Below are positions 45,701 through 54,341 of a stretch of DNA of 64,000 nt, piece after piece. The stretch is taken from the NCBI RefSeq assembly GCF_001279775.1, contig NZ_LGDG01000200.1, positions 1-64,000 of the forward strand, written 5' to 3'. The notes below the pieces were generated by a model that saw only the letters and a list, made by a program, of their open reading frames with translations, did no database searches and had not been told where the DNA came from. The first letter of the stretch is position 1. Every line of letters starts with the position of its first letter. The translations under genes and the position numbers were made by a program. This DNA comes from Streptomyces sp. MMG1533. GTDB taxonomy: Bacteria; Actinomycetota; Actinomycetes; Streptomycetales; Streptomycetaceae.

Positions 45701-46990
45701 TCAGGCCTCGGGAGTGTTCGTGACGCCCTTGCAGGCGGGCGTGTTGTCGCTGGTGCCGGGCTGGGCGGCGGTGCGGGCGGCGGTGTAGCGGGCGAGATAG
45801 GCGGCGTAGACCGAGGCGTCGTCGATTTTCAGCAGCGTCTCGTCGTTCTTGGTCAGCGCCGGCCCGGTGTAGTTGTGGCTGCCGGTCCACATGACCTTGC
45901 GGCCGGTCTTGTCCGAGTAGTTGCCCTCGATCAGCAGGAACTTGGAGTGGAGGATCTGACGGGGCGTCGGGCTCTGAGCGGTGCCCTCGTCCCCGTCGTC
46001 GTCCCAGCTGAAGCAGCGCAGCGTGGGGCCGCCGGTGTAGTGCAGCTTCTCCCAGGTCCCGGCGCTGCCCGTGGAGTCGGCGCTGTCCATCTCGGTGTAG
46101 ACGACGTCGACCACGCAGCCGGCCGTCCTCATCGCCTTGAGTTTGTCGGCCACCGCCTGCCGCGTGAACTTGTACATGCCCACGCGCACCGTGGAGTGCT
46201 TCGTCACGCCGCTTTCGGTGTACGTGCAGGTGACGTTGTCGAGGATGCCGGTCACGGTGTCGCCGGGACGCGGGTCGTCGGCCGGGCGCGGGAAGAAGTA
46301 GTACGCGTACGGACTGTACGGAGTGGGCGTCAGATAGGCCCAGTTCGCCGGGTCCTTGGCCTTCAGTTTGTCGAAGTAGGCGCTGTAGGCGAGGTACACC
46401 CCGTGGTCGTTGTCGATCACCATCGCGTCGTTCCAGAACTTCGAGTAGCTGGACGGCGAGAGGTTCGACGAGGACTGGACGACGGTCGAGTAGGCGCCGT
46501 TGCCGTAGTCGTAGATCAGGAACTTGTTGTGGTTGATCGACGGGTTCACGGTGGAGTTGCAGGAGCGATCGACCGGGCACGTCGTGACGAAGGACGGCGC
46601 CGAGGTGTTCGTACCGAGCGCGTCACGGAGCATCGGGTAGGTGACCTCGTCGTCGTGGGACGACGTCGTCTCGCTGCTGTCCAGCACGATCTGTACGTTG
46701 ACGCCACGCGCGTGAGCATCGACGAAAGCCTGGGCGATGGTGCTGTCCCAGAAGTGGTACATCGCCAGTTTGAGGGTGCCGCCGGGCTCCGCGGTCCGGA
46801 TGACGTCGAGGAACGTGGTGCGTATCGCCTGCTGCTCGGCGGTCGTGCCGCCGGGCTTGTTGAAGACGGGGCCGTTCTCGACCGCGAATGCGGGTGTGCC
46901 GCCGGTGGTCATGCTCAACCCGCAGGTGGCCAGTGTGGCTGCAAACACCGTGCCAAGGCGGCGAAGTGCGCTGTTTCGGGCACGCCTCAT
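45701..46990 (-). CDS. Secreted phospholipase-D-like protein
   Basis: A 429-residue exported protein with a Sec signal (RRARNSALRRLGTVFAATLA..., cleavage near AFA-VEN). Two H-x-K motifs with the PLD-superfamily context, NHNKFLIYD and LHSKFLLIEG, each followed by an Asn/Ser-rich strand (SSSNLSPSSY; TGSHNYTGPAL), replace the classical HKD; the Asp of HxKx4D appears in the first only. The superfamily cleaves phosphodiesters by a phosphohistidine; the substrate may be lipid, nucleic acid or, given the locus, teichoic acid, which is speculation. ATG 46990 was chosen over 46996 because GGGAGGG (complement of 46997-47003) overlaps the latter. Confidence 0.82.
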   Translation of the reverse strand: MRRARNSALRRLGTVFAATLATCGLSMTTGGTPAFAVENGPVFNKPGGTTAEQQAIRTTFLDVIRTAEPGGTLKLAMYHFWDSTIAQAFVDAHARGVNVQIVLDSSETTSSHDDEVTYPMLRDALGTNTSAPSFVTTCPVDRSCNSTVNPSINHNKFLIYDYGNGAYSTVVQSSSNLSPSSYSKFWNDAMVIDNDHGVYLAYSAYFDKLKAKDPANWAYLTPTPYSPYAYYFFPRPADDPRPGDTVTGILDNVTCTYTESGVTKHSTVRVGMYKFTRQAVADKLKAMRTAGCVVDVVYTEMDSADSTGSAGTWEKLHYTGGPTLRCFSWDDDGDEGTAQSPTPRQILHSKFLLIEGNYSDKTGRKVMWTGSHNYTGPALTKNDETLLKIDDASVYAAYLARYTAARTAAQPGTSDNTPACKGVTNTPEA

Positions 46991-47322
46991 GTACATCCCT
47001 CCCGTGTGGCCGATCGTGACTGTGCGGTACTTCGCACTTGCATGTGACGGCCCTGTGTACGAACAGAGGGCGATCTTGGCAGATACGCGTCACGATTTTC
47101 CAGAGGGAAAGTTGGACAACCATTTGCCCTCTGTGGTGTCTGTTGTTGGTGAGGGGGTGTCACCCAGGGCGCCGATGGGGGCTGGACCGGACGAGTAAGT
47201 TCCGCATAAAGTCCCGGTCCACGCACAGCCATCGCACAGATTTTCGCGGGAACGGCTGTGCGGTGTCATGCGTCGGCGAGCCGTCGGCGCGTACTGGGTG
47301 GGACCGGACATGGGTGGGGGAC
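46991..47322. other. Divergent intergenic region between PLD-like and RHS genes
   Basis: 332 nt. It must contain both promoters. The sequence is AT-richer than the surroundings around 47085-47150 (TTTTCCAGAGGGAAAGTTGG), and includes a small palindrome TTTTCCAGAGGGAAA-like segment. No gene is supported, although the RHS frame stays open through it. Confidence 0.4.
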
Positions 47323-50300
47323 GTGAGACTCAACAGGTCTCGCGGCACAGCCCTGTTGGCAACCAAGGGGTTGCTGACGGGGCTGCTGACCGCTGTCGTG
47401 ATGGCGCCAACAGCGGCCGCGGCATTGCCGGACGGAAGCAAACCGGCCGTGCCGTCACAGAAGTTGGACAAGGGGGTGGACGCGCCGGCCGAGCCGACGC
47501 GGACGGAGGCACCCAAGATCGTGTGGCCGAAGGGCGGCACGGCGACGGTCGAGATACCGGCGCACACCGCGAAGGCACGCGGAGTCGAACCGACGGACTC
47601 GGCACCCGCGGTGGTGTCGGTCAGGGCGGCCGCTGCTGAGTCCGCCGCCGAGCCTGGCGTCGAGTCCAGCCTCAAGTCGGGCGTCAGGAGCGGTGCTTGG
47701 AGCACAGCGGAGCGTCCGGCCAAGGCCAGGGTCGAGATCCTGGACCGCAAGAAGATAGCTCCGGTCGGCGGCGTGGGCGTCGGCCTGACGGTGGCCCGCG
47801 CGGACGGCGGGGCGACGTCCGGTCCGCTCGAGGTGTCGATCGACTACTCGGGGTTCGCCCACGCCTACGGCGGCGACTTCGCGTCCCGCCTGCGGCTGGT
47901 GAAGCTGCCCGCGTGCGCGCTGACCACCCCGACGAAGACCGGCTGCGCGGACGGCGAGGTCGTGGCCGGCCAGCGCAACGACACCAAGGGCGAGACGCTG
48001 ACCGCTACGGTCTCGGCGGCGCCCGAGGTGCAGACGTACTCCGGGATGGCGGCGCTGAGTGCGGCGACCGTGTATGCGGTGACGTCGGGCTCGTCGTCGG
48101 ACACGGGAGACTACCGGGCGACGCCGGTGAACCCCTCCGGCAAGTGGGACGTGGGCCTGGGGTCGGGTGCGTTCACCTATCAGGTGCCCATCGAGGTCCC
48201 CGAGCCTCCGGTGGGAGTCGCCCCGGAGCTGGCCCTCACGTACAACTCCCAGAGCGTGGACGGACGCACGTCGGCCTCCAACAACCAGGCCTCCTGGGTC
48301 GGCATGGGCTGGGACCTGAACGTCGGTTCCATCGAACGCCGTTACAAGAACTGCAGCGAGGACGGTCACGGCTCGGACCAGGGCCAGCAGTGGGGCGACC
48401 TGTGCTGGGACTCCCCGAACTCCACCGACGACCCGTCGGGCGCGGTCTACCAGATCACCCTGAACGGCGTGACCTCGCAACTGGTCAAGGACAACGGCGG
48501 GTCCTGGCATCTGCAGGAGGACCCGGGCTGGAAGGTCCAGCACCTCAAGGGCAGCCCGGCCAACCCCGACAACTCGGACGAGTTCTGGGTGATCACCACC
48601 CAGGACGGCACCCGCTACTACTTCGGCTGGGGCCGCACCGAGCGCCTGAACAACGACAACGTCAGGGAACCCACGCACTCCGTGCTGACCGTGCCGGTCA
48701 TCGGCGACGACCCGGGCGAGCCCTGCTACGACGGCGGTCAGCCGACGTACTGCAACCAGGCCTGGCGCTGGAGCCTCGACCGTGTGGTCACCCCGAACGA
48801 GGTGGAGAACTCCTACTTCTACACCAAGGAGACGAACTGGTACCGGTCGGTCGCCGGCGCCGACAAGGCCCGTAAGTACGACGCCGGTTCCTACCTGGAG
48901 CGCATCGACTACGGCTGGGCCTCCCAGATCTCCGGCGCCCAGCTCCCCGCGATGATCGACTTTCAGCACGTCAACCGCTGTGTCGAGCGCATGGAGGAGA
49001 AGGACCCGCTGGGCAACCCGGTGACCACCGCGTGCCCGTCCTTCGACGCGAAGCCCGAGTCGTACCCGGACGTGCCGGTCGACCTGATCTGCGACGGCAG
49101 TTCCAGTGACAGCGCCTGTGCGGGCAAGACGTACTACCCGACGTTCTTCCAGCGCGACCTGCTGTGGGACATCAAGGTCAACGTCCGGGACACCAACACC
49201 TCCGGCTGGGACCTCGTCAAGCAGTACCAGATGAAGTACGCGCTGATGAACCCGTCCGGCGCGGTCGGCGACCAGTTGTGGCTGGACTACATCCAGCGAC
49301 GCGGCTACTCCGGCGGCGACATCACCCTGCCCACCATCAACTTCAACGGCGAGTGGCAGGACAACAAGGTCGGTGACGGAGGGCTCAACTTCCGCCGGGT
49401 GAACAAGGTGTTCACCGACACCGGATCCACGGTCGCGGTGACCTACGGGCACGCCACCGACGTGAACGGAACCCTCGACCGGCAGTGCGACCCGAACAAC
49501 CTTCCCTCGCAGTCCGAGAACGCCTACGAGTGCTTCTGGCAGAAGTGGACGCCCGAGGGCGAGACCGCGGAACGTACCGGCTGGTTCAAGAAGTTCGTGG
49601 TCAAGCAGGTCGACGTCGACCCCGGTGACGCCGGTGACGGCGACCCGGTGATGACCACCAGGTACGAGTACGACGGGGCCCCGGGCTGGCGCTTCACCGC
49701 CGACCCGCTGGTCAAGGACGAGGACGAGACCTGGTCCGACTGGCGCGGCTACGGCAAGGTCAAGGTCAGTGCGGGGGCCAACGAGAACGCGCACGCCACG
49801 TACTACTGGCTCTACCGCGGCCTGGACGGCGACCGCACCTCGAAGACCGACCCGTCCGCCACGCGCGGCGTGAGCGTCAAGGACTCCGACGAAAAGGCGT
49901 ACACCGACTCACCCTGGCTCGCGGGCCAGGTTCTGGAGACGTCCGAGCAGGACGACGCCGGCACCTCGCAGGAGCGCGTCTGGCACGAGTACTGGGTCCA
50001 CAACACCGCCCAGTACACCGGCCTGCCCGACGCCCGCTTCGTCCGTGAGTCCGCGACCGACACGTACACCAAGATCTCGACGTCGACGAGCGACAAGGCG
50101 ACCTGGCGGCTGCACCGCGTCGAGAACGAGTACGACGACAACGAGGCGGCCTCGACCACCTTCGGTCTGCCGCTGCGCATCGACGACCAGGGTGAGGCAG
50201 GTGTCTCCGACAACCAGTGCACCGAGTACGGCCGCGGGTACAACACGTCCGACCTGACCGACGACTCCACCGGCACCAAGCGCTGGATGGTCTACCAGGA

Positions 50301-53300
50301 CGACGAACGGCACTACAACGTGTCCTGCACCACGCAGGCGACCGACCAGGCGAACGGTCAGGACACGCTGCACCTCGACCGCCGGATCACCACGCTCTAC
50401 GACAACGCGACCTCACTGGCCGGCAACGACGCCGCGCTGACCGACGGCAACGCCACCGAGGTACGCACCTACACGGACGCCACGACCTACCGCACCAACA
50501 AGGCGCAGTTCGACGGGGCGGGCCGGCACCTCAAGACCTGGGACGGCAAGAACCAGGTCACCACCACCAGCTACACCCCGGCGACCTCGTGGCCGGTCGA
50601 CGGAGTGAAGGTCACCGCTCCAGACCCGGACGGTGCCGGCCCCGGCACCCCGATGACCACGACCACTTACTACTCCCGGTTCTGGGGCCAGCCGTGGAAG
50701 GTCGTCGACCCCAACGGCAACGAGACCCAGCAGGTCTTCGACGCGGTGGGCCGCCTGACCAAGGTGTTCAAGCCGACCGAGGCCGCAGCCGCGCCGGACG
50801 GACACGCGTCCCTGTCGTACAGCTACTACATCCGCACGGCGGACAGCAGCACCGGCGTCCCCGACGTCGCCCAGGGCGACATACTCCGGGTGACGTCCAA
50901 GGCGGCGCAGAGCGCTACGGTCGATCTGACCACCGTCACCTACCTGGACGGACTGGGCCGGACCCGGGAGGTGCAGGTACCGGCCCCCAACGGCACCGGC
51001 CGGACGGTCACCGCCACCCGGTACGACTCCTCCGGCAACGTGGCCGGCTCGTCCGCGCCCTTCTACAGCACCGGCGCGGTGACCGACGGCCCGGTCAACC
51101 CGACGGTCTCCAGCCTGCGTTCCTACAACGACGTCGTCGTGGACTGGGCCGGGCGCACCACCCTGAGCCAGATCCAGGTCAACGGTGCCGAGCAGGCCGC
51201 CGGCAAGGTCGTCACGACCTACACCGGCGCGGACGTCACCACGGTCAAGCCGGCGTTCGGGCAGTCCACCGACACCTACACCGACGTGTACGGCCAGAAG
51301 GTCAAGACGGTCGAGCGCAACGGCTCGGCCGGTCACACCACGACGTACGAGTACACCCGCAAGGGCGAGCTCAAGTACGTCCATGACTCGAAGGGCAACA
51401 CCGCTCACTACACCTACAACTTCCCCGGCCAGGGCCTGGTCAGTGAGGACCCCGACGCGGGGAAGATCACCACGTCCTACGACCTCAACGGCAATGCCGA
51501 GACCGAGCTCGACGGCAACGGCCAGACGGTCGTCAAGCAGTACGACGCCCTCAACCGGCTGACGACGGTCTCGCAGGGTTCCACGCTGCTCACCCAGGTC
51601 GCCTACGACACCGCCCCCGGAGGCAAGGGCCAGGTTGCGAGCACCGTCAGCCACAGCGGTGGCAAGGCGTACACGTCGGCCATCGGCGGCTATGACGCCC
51701 GGGGCCGGGTGACGGCCAAGACCCTGACCGTCCCCGCGGACGGTTCGGGCCTGGACAAGGCCTACACCACGGGTTACCACTACGACCTCGCCGACCATCT
51801 GACCGCGGTCGACCACCCCGACCTCGGGGCGCTGCCCAAGGAGACGGTCACCTCCACCTACGACGCCTACGGACTGCTGCGCAAGGTCGCCAGCCCGCTC
51901 GCCACCTACCTGAACGACGCCAGTTACGACGACTACGGTCGGCTGACCTCACGTCAGCTGGGCACGTCGGCCACCGGCACGACCGTGACCCGCGCCGTCA
52001 CGTACGACGACACACGCGGCACCGACTGGCTCAAGACCCTGACCAGCCGCACCACCACCGGCAGCACCACCAGCACGGTCCAGGACGACGCGTACACCAG
52101 GAACAGCGGCGGACTGATCACCGCTGTCCGGGAGAACAGCGCGGGTCAGCAGCAGTGCTACGCCTACGACGACCTGCGCCGGCTCACCGGTGCGTGGACG
52201 ACCGCGGCCACCACCTGCACGACCACCCCGCAGTCCGACTTCGCCGGGGCGGACCCGTACCAGAACTCCTACGGTTACGACTCGCTCGGCAACCTGCAGT
52301 CCGTCACGACCAAGGTCTCGGCGGCCGGCAGCGCGGTGTCCCGCGACTACCACTACCCGGGCTACAGCGCGGACGAGTCCACGTACACCGCGGACACGGC
52401 CCGCCCGCATGCCGTCACCAGCGTGGTCAAGTCCTCTGGCGGCACGGACGTCTACGGCTACGACAGTGTCGGCCAGCTGACCTCCCGCACCGTCGGCGGA
52501 GTGGACACCACGCTGGTGTGGGACGCGCTGCACCGGGTCAGCAGCGTCACACAGGAGAAGCAGACCGGGGACGAGACGAGCACGTACGTCCACGACGCCG
52601 AGGGCAGTGTCCTGCTGCGTACCAGCCCGGCCGAGAACGTGCTCTACCTCGACGACCAGGAGGTGCACAAGACCAGCGCGGGGCTCACCGCCACCCGCTA
52701 CTACAACGCGGGCGGCGCCTCGCTGGCGATGCGCACGTCGAACACCACCACCAACGGCAAGCTCACCTGGCTGCTGTCCGACACCCAGGCCTCCAGCCAG
52801 CTGACCGTCCAGGCGACGGACGGCACGGTGCAGCGCCGCCGCTACAAGCCCTTCGGCGAGCAGCGTGGCGGCACCGCCTTGGCGACCGGCACGGACCGTG
52901 GCTTCCTGGGCAAGGCGGAGGACGACAGTACGGGCCTGTCGCTGCTCGGCGCCCGCATGTACGACGCGGCCCTCGGGCGGTTCCTCAGTCCCGACCCGCT
53001 GAGCGTGCCGGACGATCCGCAGAGCCTGTCGTCGTACAGCTACAGCAACAACGACCCGGTCAACTTCGCCGACCCCACCGGTCTGCGGCTGGCGGACTGC
53101 CAGGGAGGCTGGGAGGAGTGCGGCGCCGGACCCAACGTGTGCCGCTGCAGCGGCAACAGCTCACCGCCCACGACCGCCAACGGCAAGGGCGTCAACCTGA
53201 CCAAGGCGGCCAAGGCGCCCACGGTCCAGCACGAGGAGCTTCGGAGGATCCTCGCGGAGATCTACATCAAGCCGGGTTCGGTTCCCGAGGTCGGGAACGG

Positions 53301-53823
53301 CAAGGTCGCCACGGCGCTCATCAGCGAGCTGGACACGGGGGAGCAGACAGCCGGGAAATGGCACGTCGCGGATGCCGCCGACCAGCTGCGGCGACTCCAG
53401 AAGCTCCTTGAGGCGGACCGCAAGGGCGAGACGACCCTGACGCCGGACGACCGCAAGATCGCGCTGGGCGAGGCCAAGGAGATCTTCGGCGCACTGGATC
53501 ACGACGACACGGGCGGAAAGATCACCCAGCTCCTCAAGAGCAACTCGGACGTCGCAAGCTCGGTTCGGGTCGCGGTGAACGAGACGATCGCGTCACCCTC
53601 GATGGCCTCCATCACCGGTGCGACCTGGGAAGCCAAGACGTACAACGGCAAGGTGGTGGGCAAACCGCGCCTGACGAACGAGCCGAGACTGCCCAGGATC
53701 ATGGGCGCCTTGGGAATCGTCGGTGATCTGCTCTTCATCTACGAGGGGATCAAATCGGCGGTGCGTGGCGATACGGCCTGCTCGATGTTCGGCGACTGTC
53801 CCGATCCAAGGGACATCGCGTAG
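47323..53823 (+). CDS. RHS-repeat protein with variable C-terminal tip (probable polymorphic toxin)
   Basis: Giant secreted protein, 2166 residues. Signal peptide at 1-35 (R-L-N-R-S-R-G-T-A-L-L-A..., then TAAAALP); Ala/Pro/Glu-rich linker to ~120; SpvB-like N-terminal beta domain (about 265-760, NPSGKWDVGLGSGAFTYQVP, ASWVGMGWDLNVGSIERRY); about twenty RHS/YD repeats (Y-D-x-x-G-x-L-T/V) from ~1130 to 1870; and the RHS-core end GARMYDAALGRFLSPDPLS and NNDPVNFADPTGLR (to ~1922). The last ~240 residues are a different domain with EVGNGKVATALISEL and TPDDRKIALGEAKEIF, of lower GC; I could not name its family. RHS shells encapsulate and deliver C-terminal toxins. A small gene follows at 53901, the position of an immunity gene. 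GTG 47323 has GGTGGGGG close before it; the true start is uncertain. Confidence 0.88.
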   Translation: MRLNRSRGTALLATKGLLTGLLTAVVMAPTAAAALPDGSKPAVPSQKLDKGVDAPAEPTRTEAPKIVWPKGGTATVEIPAHTAKARGVEPTDSAPAVVSVRAAAAESAAEPGVESSLKSGVRSGAWSTAERPAKARVEILDRKKIAPVGGVGVGLTVARADGGATSGPLEVSIDYSGFAHAYGGDFASRLRLVKLPACALTTPTKTGCADGEVVAGQRNDTKGETLTATVSAAPEVQTYSGMAALSAATVYAVTSGSSSDTGDYRATPVNPSGKWDVGLGSGAFTYQVPIEVPEPPVGVAPELALTYNSQSVDGRTSASNNQASWVGMGWDLNVGSIERRYKNCSEDGHGSDQGQQWGDLCWDSPNSTDDPSGAVYQITLNGVTSQLVKDNGGSWHLQEDPGWKVQHLKGSPANPDNSDEFWVITTQDGTRYYFGWGRTERLNNDNVREPTHSVLTVPVIGDDPGEPCYDGGQPTYCNQAWRWSLDRVVTPNEVENSYFYTKETNWYRSVAGADKARKYDAGSYLERIDYGWASQISGAQLPAMIDFQHVNRCVERMEEKDPLGNPVTTACPSFDAKPESYPDVPVDLICDGSSSDSACAGKTYYPTFFQRDLLWDIKVNVRDTNTSGWDLVKQYQMKYALMNPSGAVGDQLWLDYIQRRGYSGGDITLPTINFNGEWQDNKVGDGGLNFRRVNKVFTDTGSTVAVTYGHATDVNGTLDRQCDPNNLPSQSENAYECFWQKWTPEGETAERTGWFKKFVVKQVDVDPGDAGDGDPVMTTRYEYDGAPGWRFTADPLVKDEDETWSDWRGYGKVKVSAGANENAHATYYWLYRGLDGDRTSKTDPSATRGVSVKDSDEKAYTDSPWLAGQVLETSEQDDAGTSQERVWHEYWVHNTAQYTGLPDARFVRESATDTYTKISTSTSDKATWRLHRVENEYDDNEAASTTFGLPLRIDDQGEAGVSDNQCTEYGRGYNTSDLTDDSTGTKRWMVYQDDERHYNVSCTTQATDQANGQDTLHLDRRITTLYDNATSLAGNDAALTDGNATEVRTYTDATTYRTNKAQFDGAGRHLKTWDGKNQVTTTSYTPATSWPVDGVKVTAPDPDGAGPGTPMTTTTYYSRFWGQPWKVVDPNGNETQQVFDAVGRLTKVFKPTEAAAAPDGHASLSYSYYIRTADSSTGVPDVAQGDILRVTSKAAQSATVDLTTVTYLDGLGRTREVQVPAPNGTGRTVTATRYDSSGNVAGSSAPFYSTGAVTDGPVNPTVSSLRSYNDVVVDWAGRTTLSQIQVNGAEQAAGKVVTTYTGADVTTVKPAFGQSTDTYTDVYGQKVKTVERNGSAGHTTTYEYTRKGELKYVHDSKGNTAHYTYNFPGQGLVSEDPDAGKITTSYDLNGNAETELDGNGQTVVKQYDALNRLTTVSQGSTLLTQVAYDTAPGGKGQVASTVSHSGGKAYTSAIGGYDARGRVTAKTLTVPADGSGLDKAYTTGYHYDLADHLTAVDHPDLGALPKETVTSTYDAYGLLRKVASPLATYLNDASYDDYGRLTSRQLGTSATGTTVTRAVTYDDTRGTDWLKTLTSRTTTGSTTSTVQDDAYTRNSGGLITAVRENSAGQQQCYAYDDLRRLTGAWTTAATTCTTTPQSDFAGADPYQNSYGYDSLGNLQSVTTKVSAAGSAVSRDYHYPGYSADESTYTADTARPHAVTSVVKSSGGTDVYGYDSVGQLTSRTVGGVDTTLVWDALHRVSSVTQEKQTGDETSTYVHDAEGSVLLRTSPAENVLYLDDQEVHKTSAGLTATRYYNAGGASLAMRTSNTTTNGKLTWLLSDTQASSQLTVQATDGTVQRRRYKPFGEQRGGTALATGTDRGFLGKAEDDSTGLSLLGARMYDAALGRFLSPDPLSVPDDPQSLSSYSYSNNDPVNFADPTGLRLADCQGGWEECGAGPNVCRCSGNSSPPTTANGKGVNLTKAAKAPTVQHEELRRILAEIYIKPGSVPEVGNGKVATALISELDTGEQTAGKWHVADAADQLRRLQKLLEADRKGETTLTPDDRKIALGEAKEIFGALDHDDTGGKITQLLKSNSDVASSVRVAVNETIASPSMASITGATWEAKTYNGKVVGKPRLTNEPRLPRIMGALGIVGDLLFIYEGIKSAVRGDTACSMFGDCPDPRDIA

Positions 53824-53900
53824 CGTTGACGCTCGAATGACCGTCCGGTCCGGTGGAGCCTTCCAGCTCCACCGGACCGCCCTTTCGGCAGGAGAATTCC

Positions 53901-54335
53901 TTGACTGGCTCGCCCCCGGAGCTGAGCGGCCACCGCTTTGTGCGCGAAGTGCTTTGGGAGGAACTTCCGGAAGGCCGTTCCCTCATCGCCGCACTGGAGG
54001 AGGAGGAGAGGCGGCTCAGCGCGGATCTGGGCACCGCCGGCAGCCCGGACGGTGTGGGCATGTACCAGCTGGCCAGCGATGTCCTCGTCGGCCGTGCCTT
54101 CGAGCAGCTCTTCGCACAGGACGAACTCGACGAGGATCTGGCCCGCCGGTGCGCCACCGTGATCGAACGCCTCCTCGGCAGCGGAAGGCCCGCCGTGACA
54201 GAAATGGTGAGCATCCGCATCACAGATCATCTGCTCGGTTACATCGAACCGTGGCTCCGCTTCAAGAAGTTCGCCGGGCCTCTTCTGAAGGCCGAGGTCG
54301 AATCCAGGAAGCGTTATTACACCGGGCCTTTCTGA
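53901..54335 (+). CDS. Probable immunity protein for the RHS C-terminal domain
   Basis: A 144-residue, acidic, mostly helical protein of no recognised family. It starts at TTG 53901, chosen because AGGAG (53890-53894) sits 6 nt before it; an ATG 48 nt upstream lacks a ribosome site. Features are a helix with FVREVLWEELPEG, an Asp/Glu-rich middle (FAQDELDEDLARR) and a basic end (ESRKRYY). Its position 77 nt after the RHS gene, same strand, small size and acidic character match immunity partners of polymorphic toxins. Its stop is only 6 nt from the stop of the convergent polyol-phosphate transferase gene, with no terminator between, so the two transcripts must overlap. Confidence 0.6.
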   Translation: MTGSPPELSGHRFVREVLWEELPEGRSLIAALEEEERRLSADLGTAGSPDGVGMYQLASDVLVGRAFEQLFAQDELDEDLARRCATVIERLLGSGRPAVTEMVSIRITDHLLGYIEPWLRFKKFAGPLLKAEVESRKRYYTGPF

Positions 54336-54341
54336 CGAGAG

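Noticed and set aside
46994..46996. ATG 46994-46996 as start of the PLD-like protein
   Set aside because: It directly abuts the GGGAGGG ribosome site with no spacing; the ATG at 46990 has a proper 6-nt spacer.
47038..47322. N-terminal extension of the RHS protein starting at 47038
   Set aside because: The added ~95 residues are Cys/Trp/His/Arg-rich with no signal peptide order and overlap the promoter region of the divergent PLD-like gene; the signal peptide begins at 47323.
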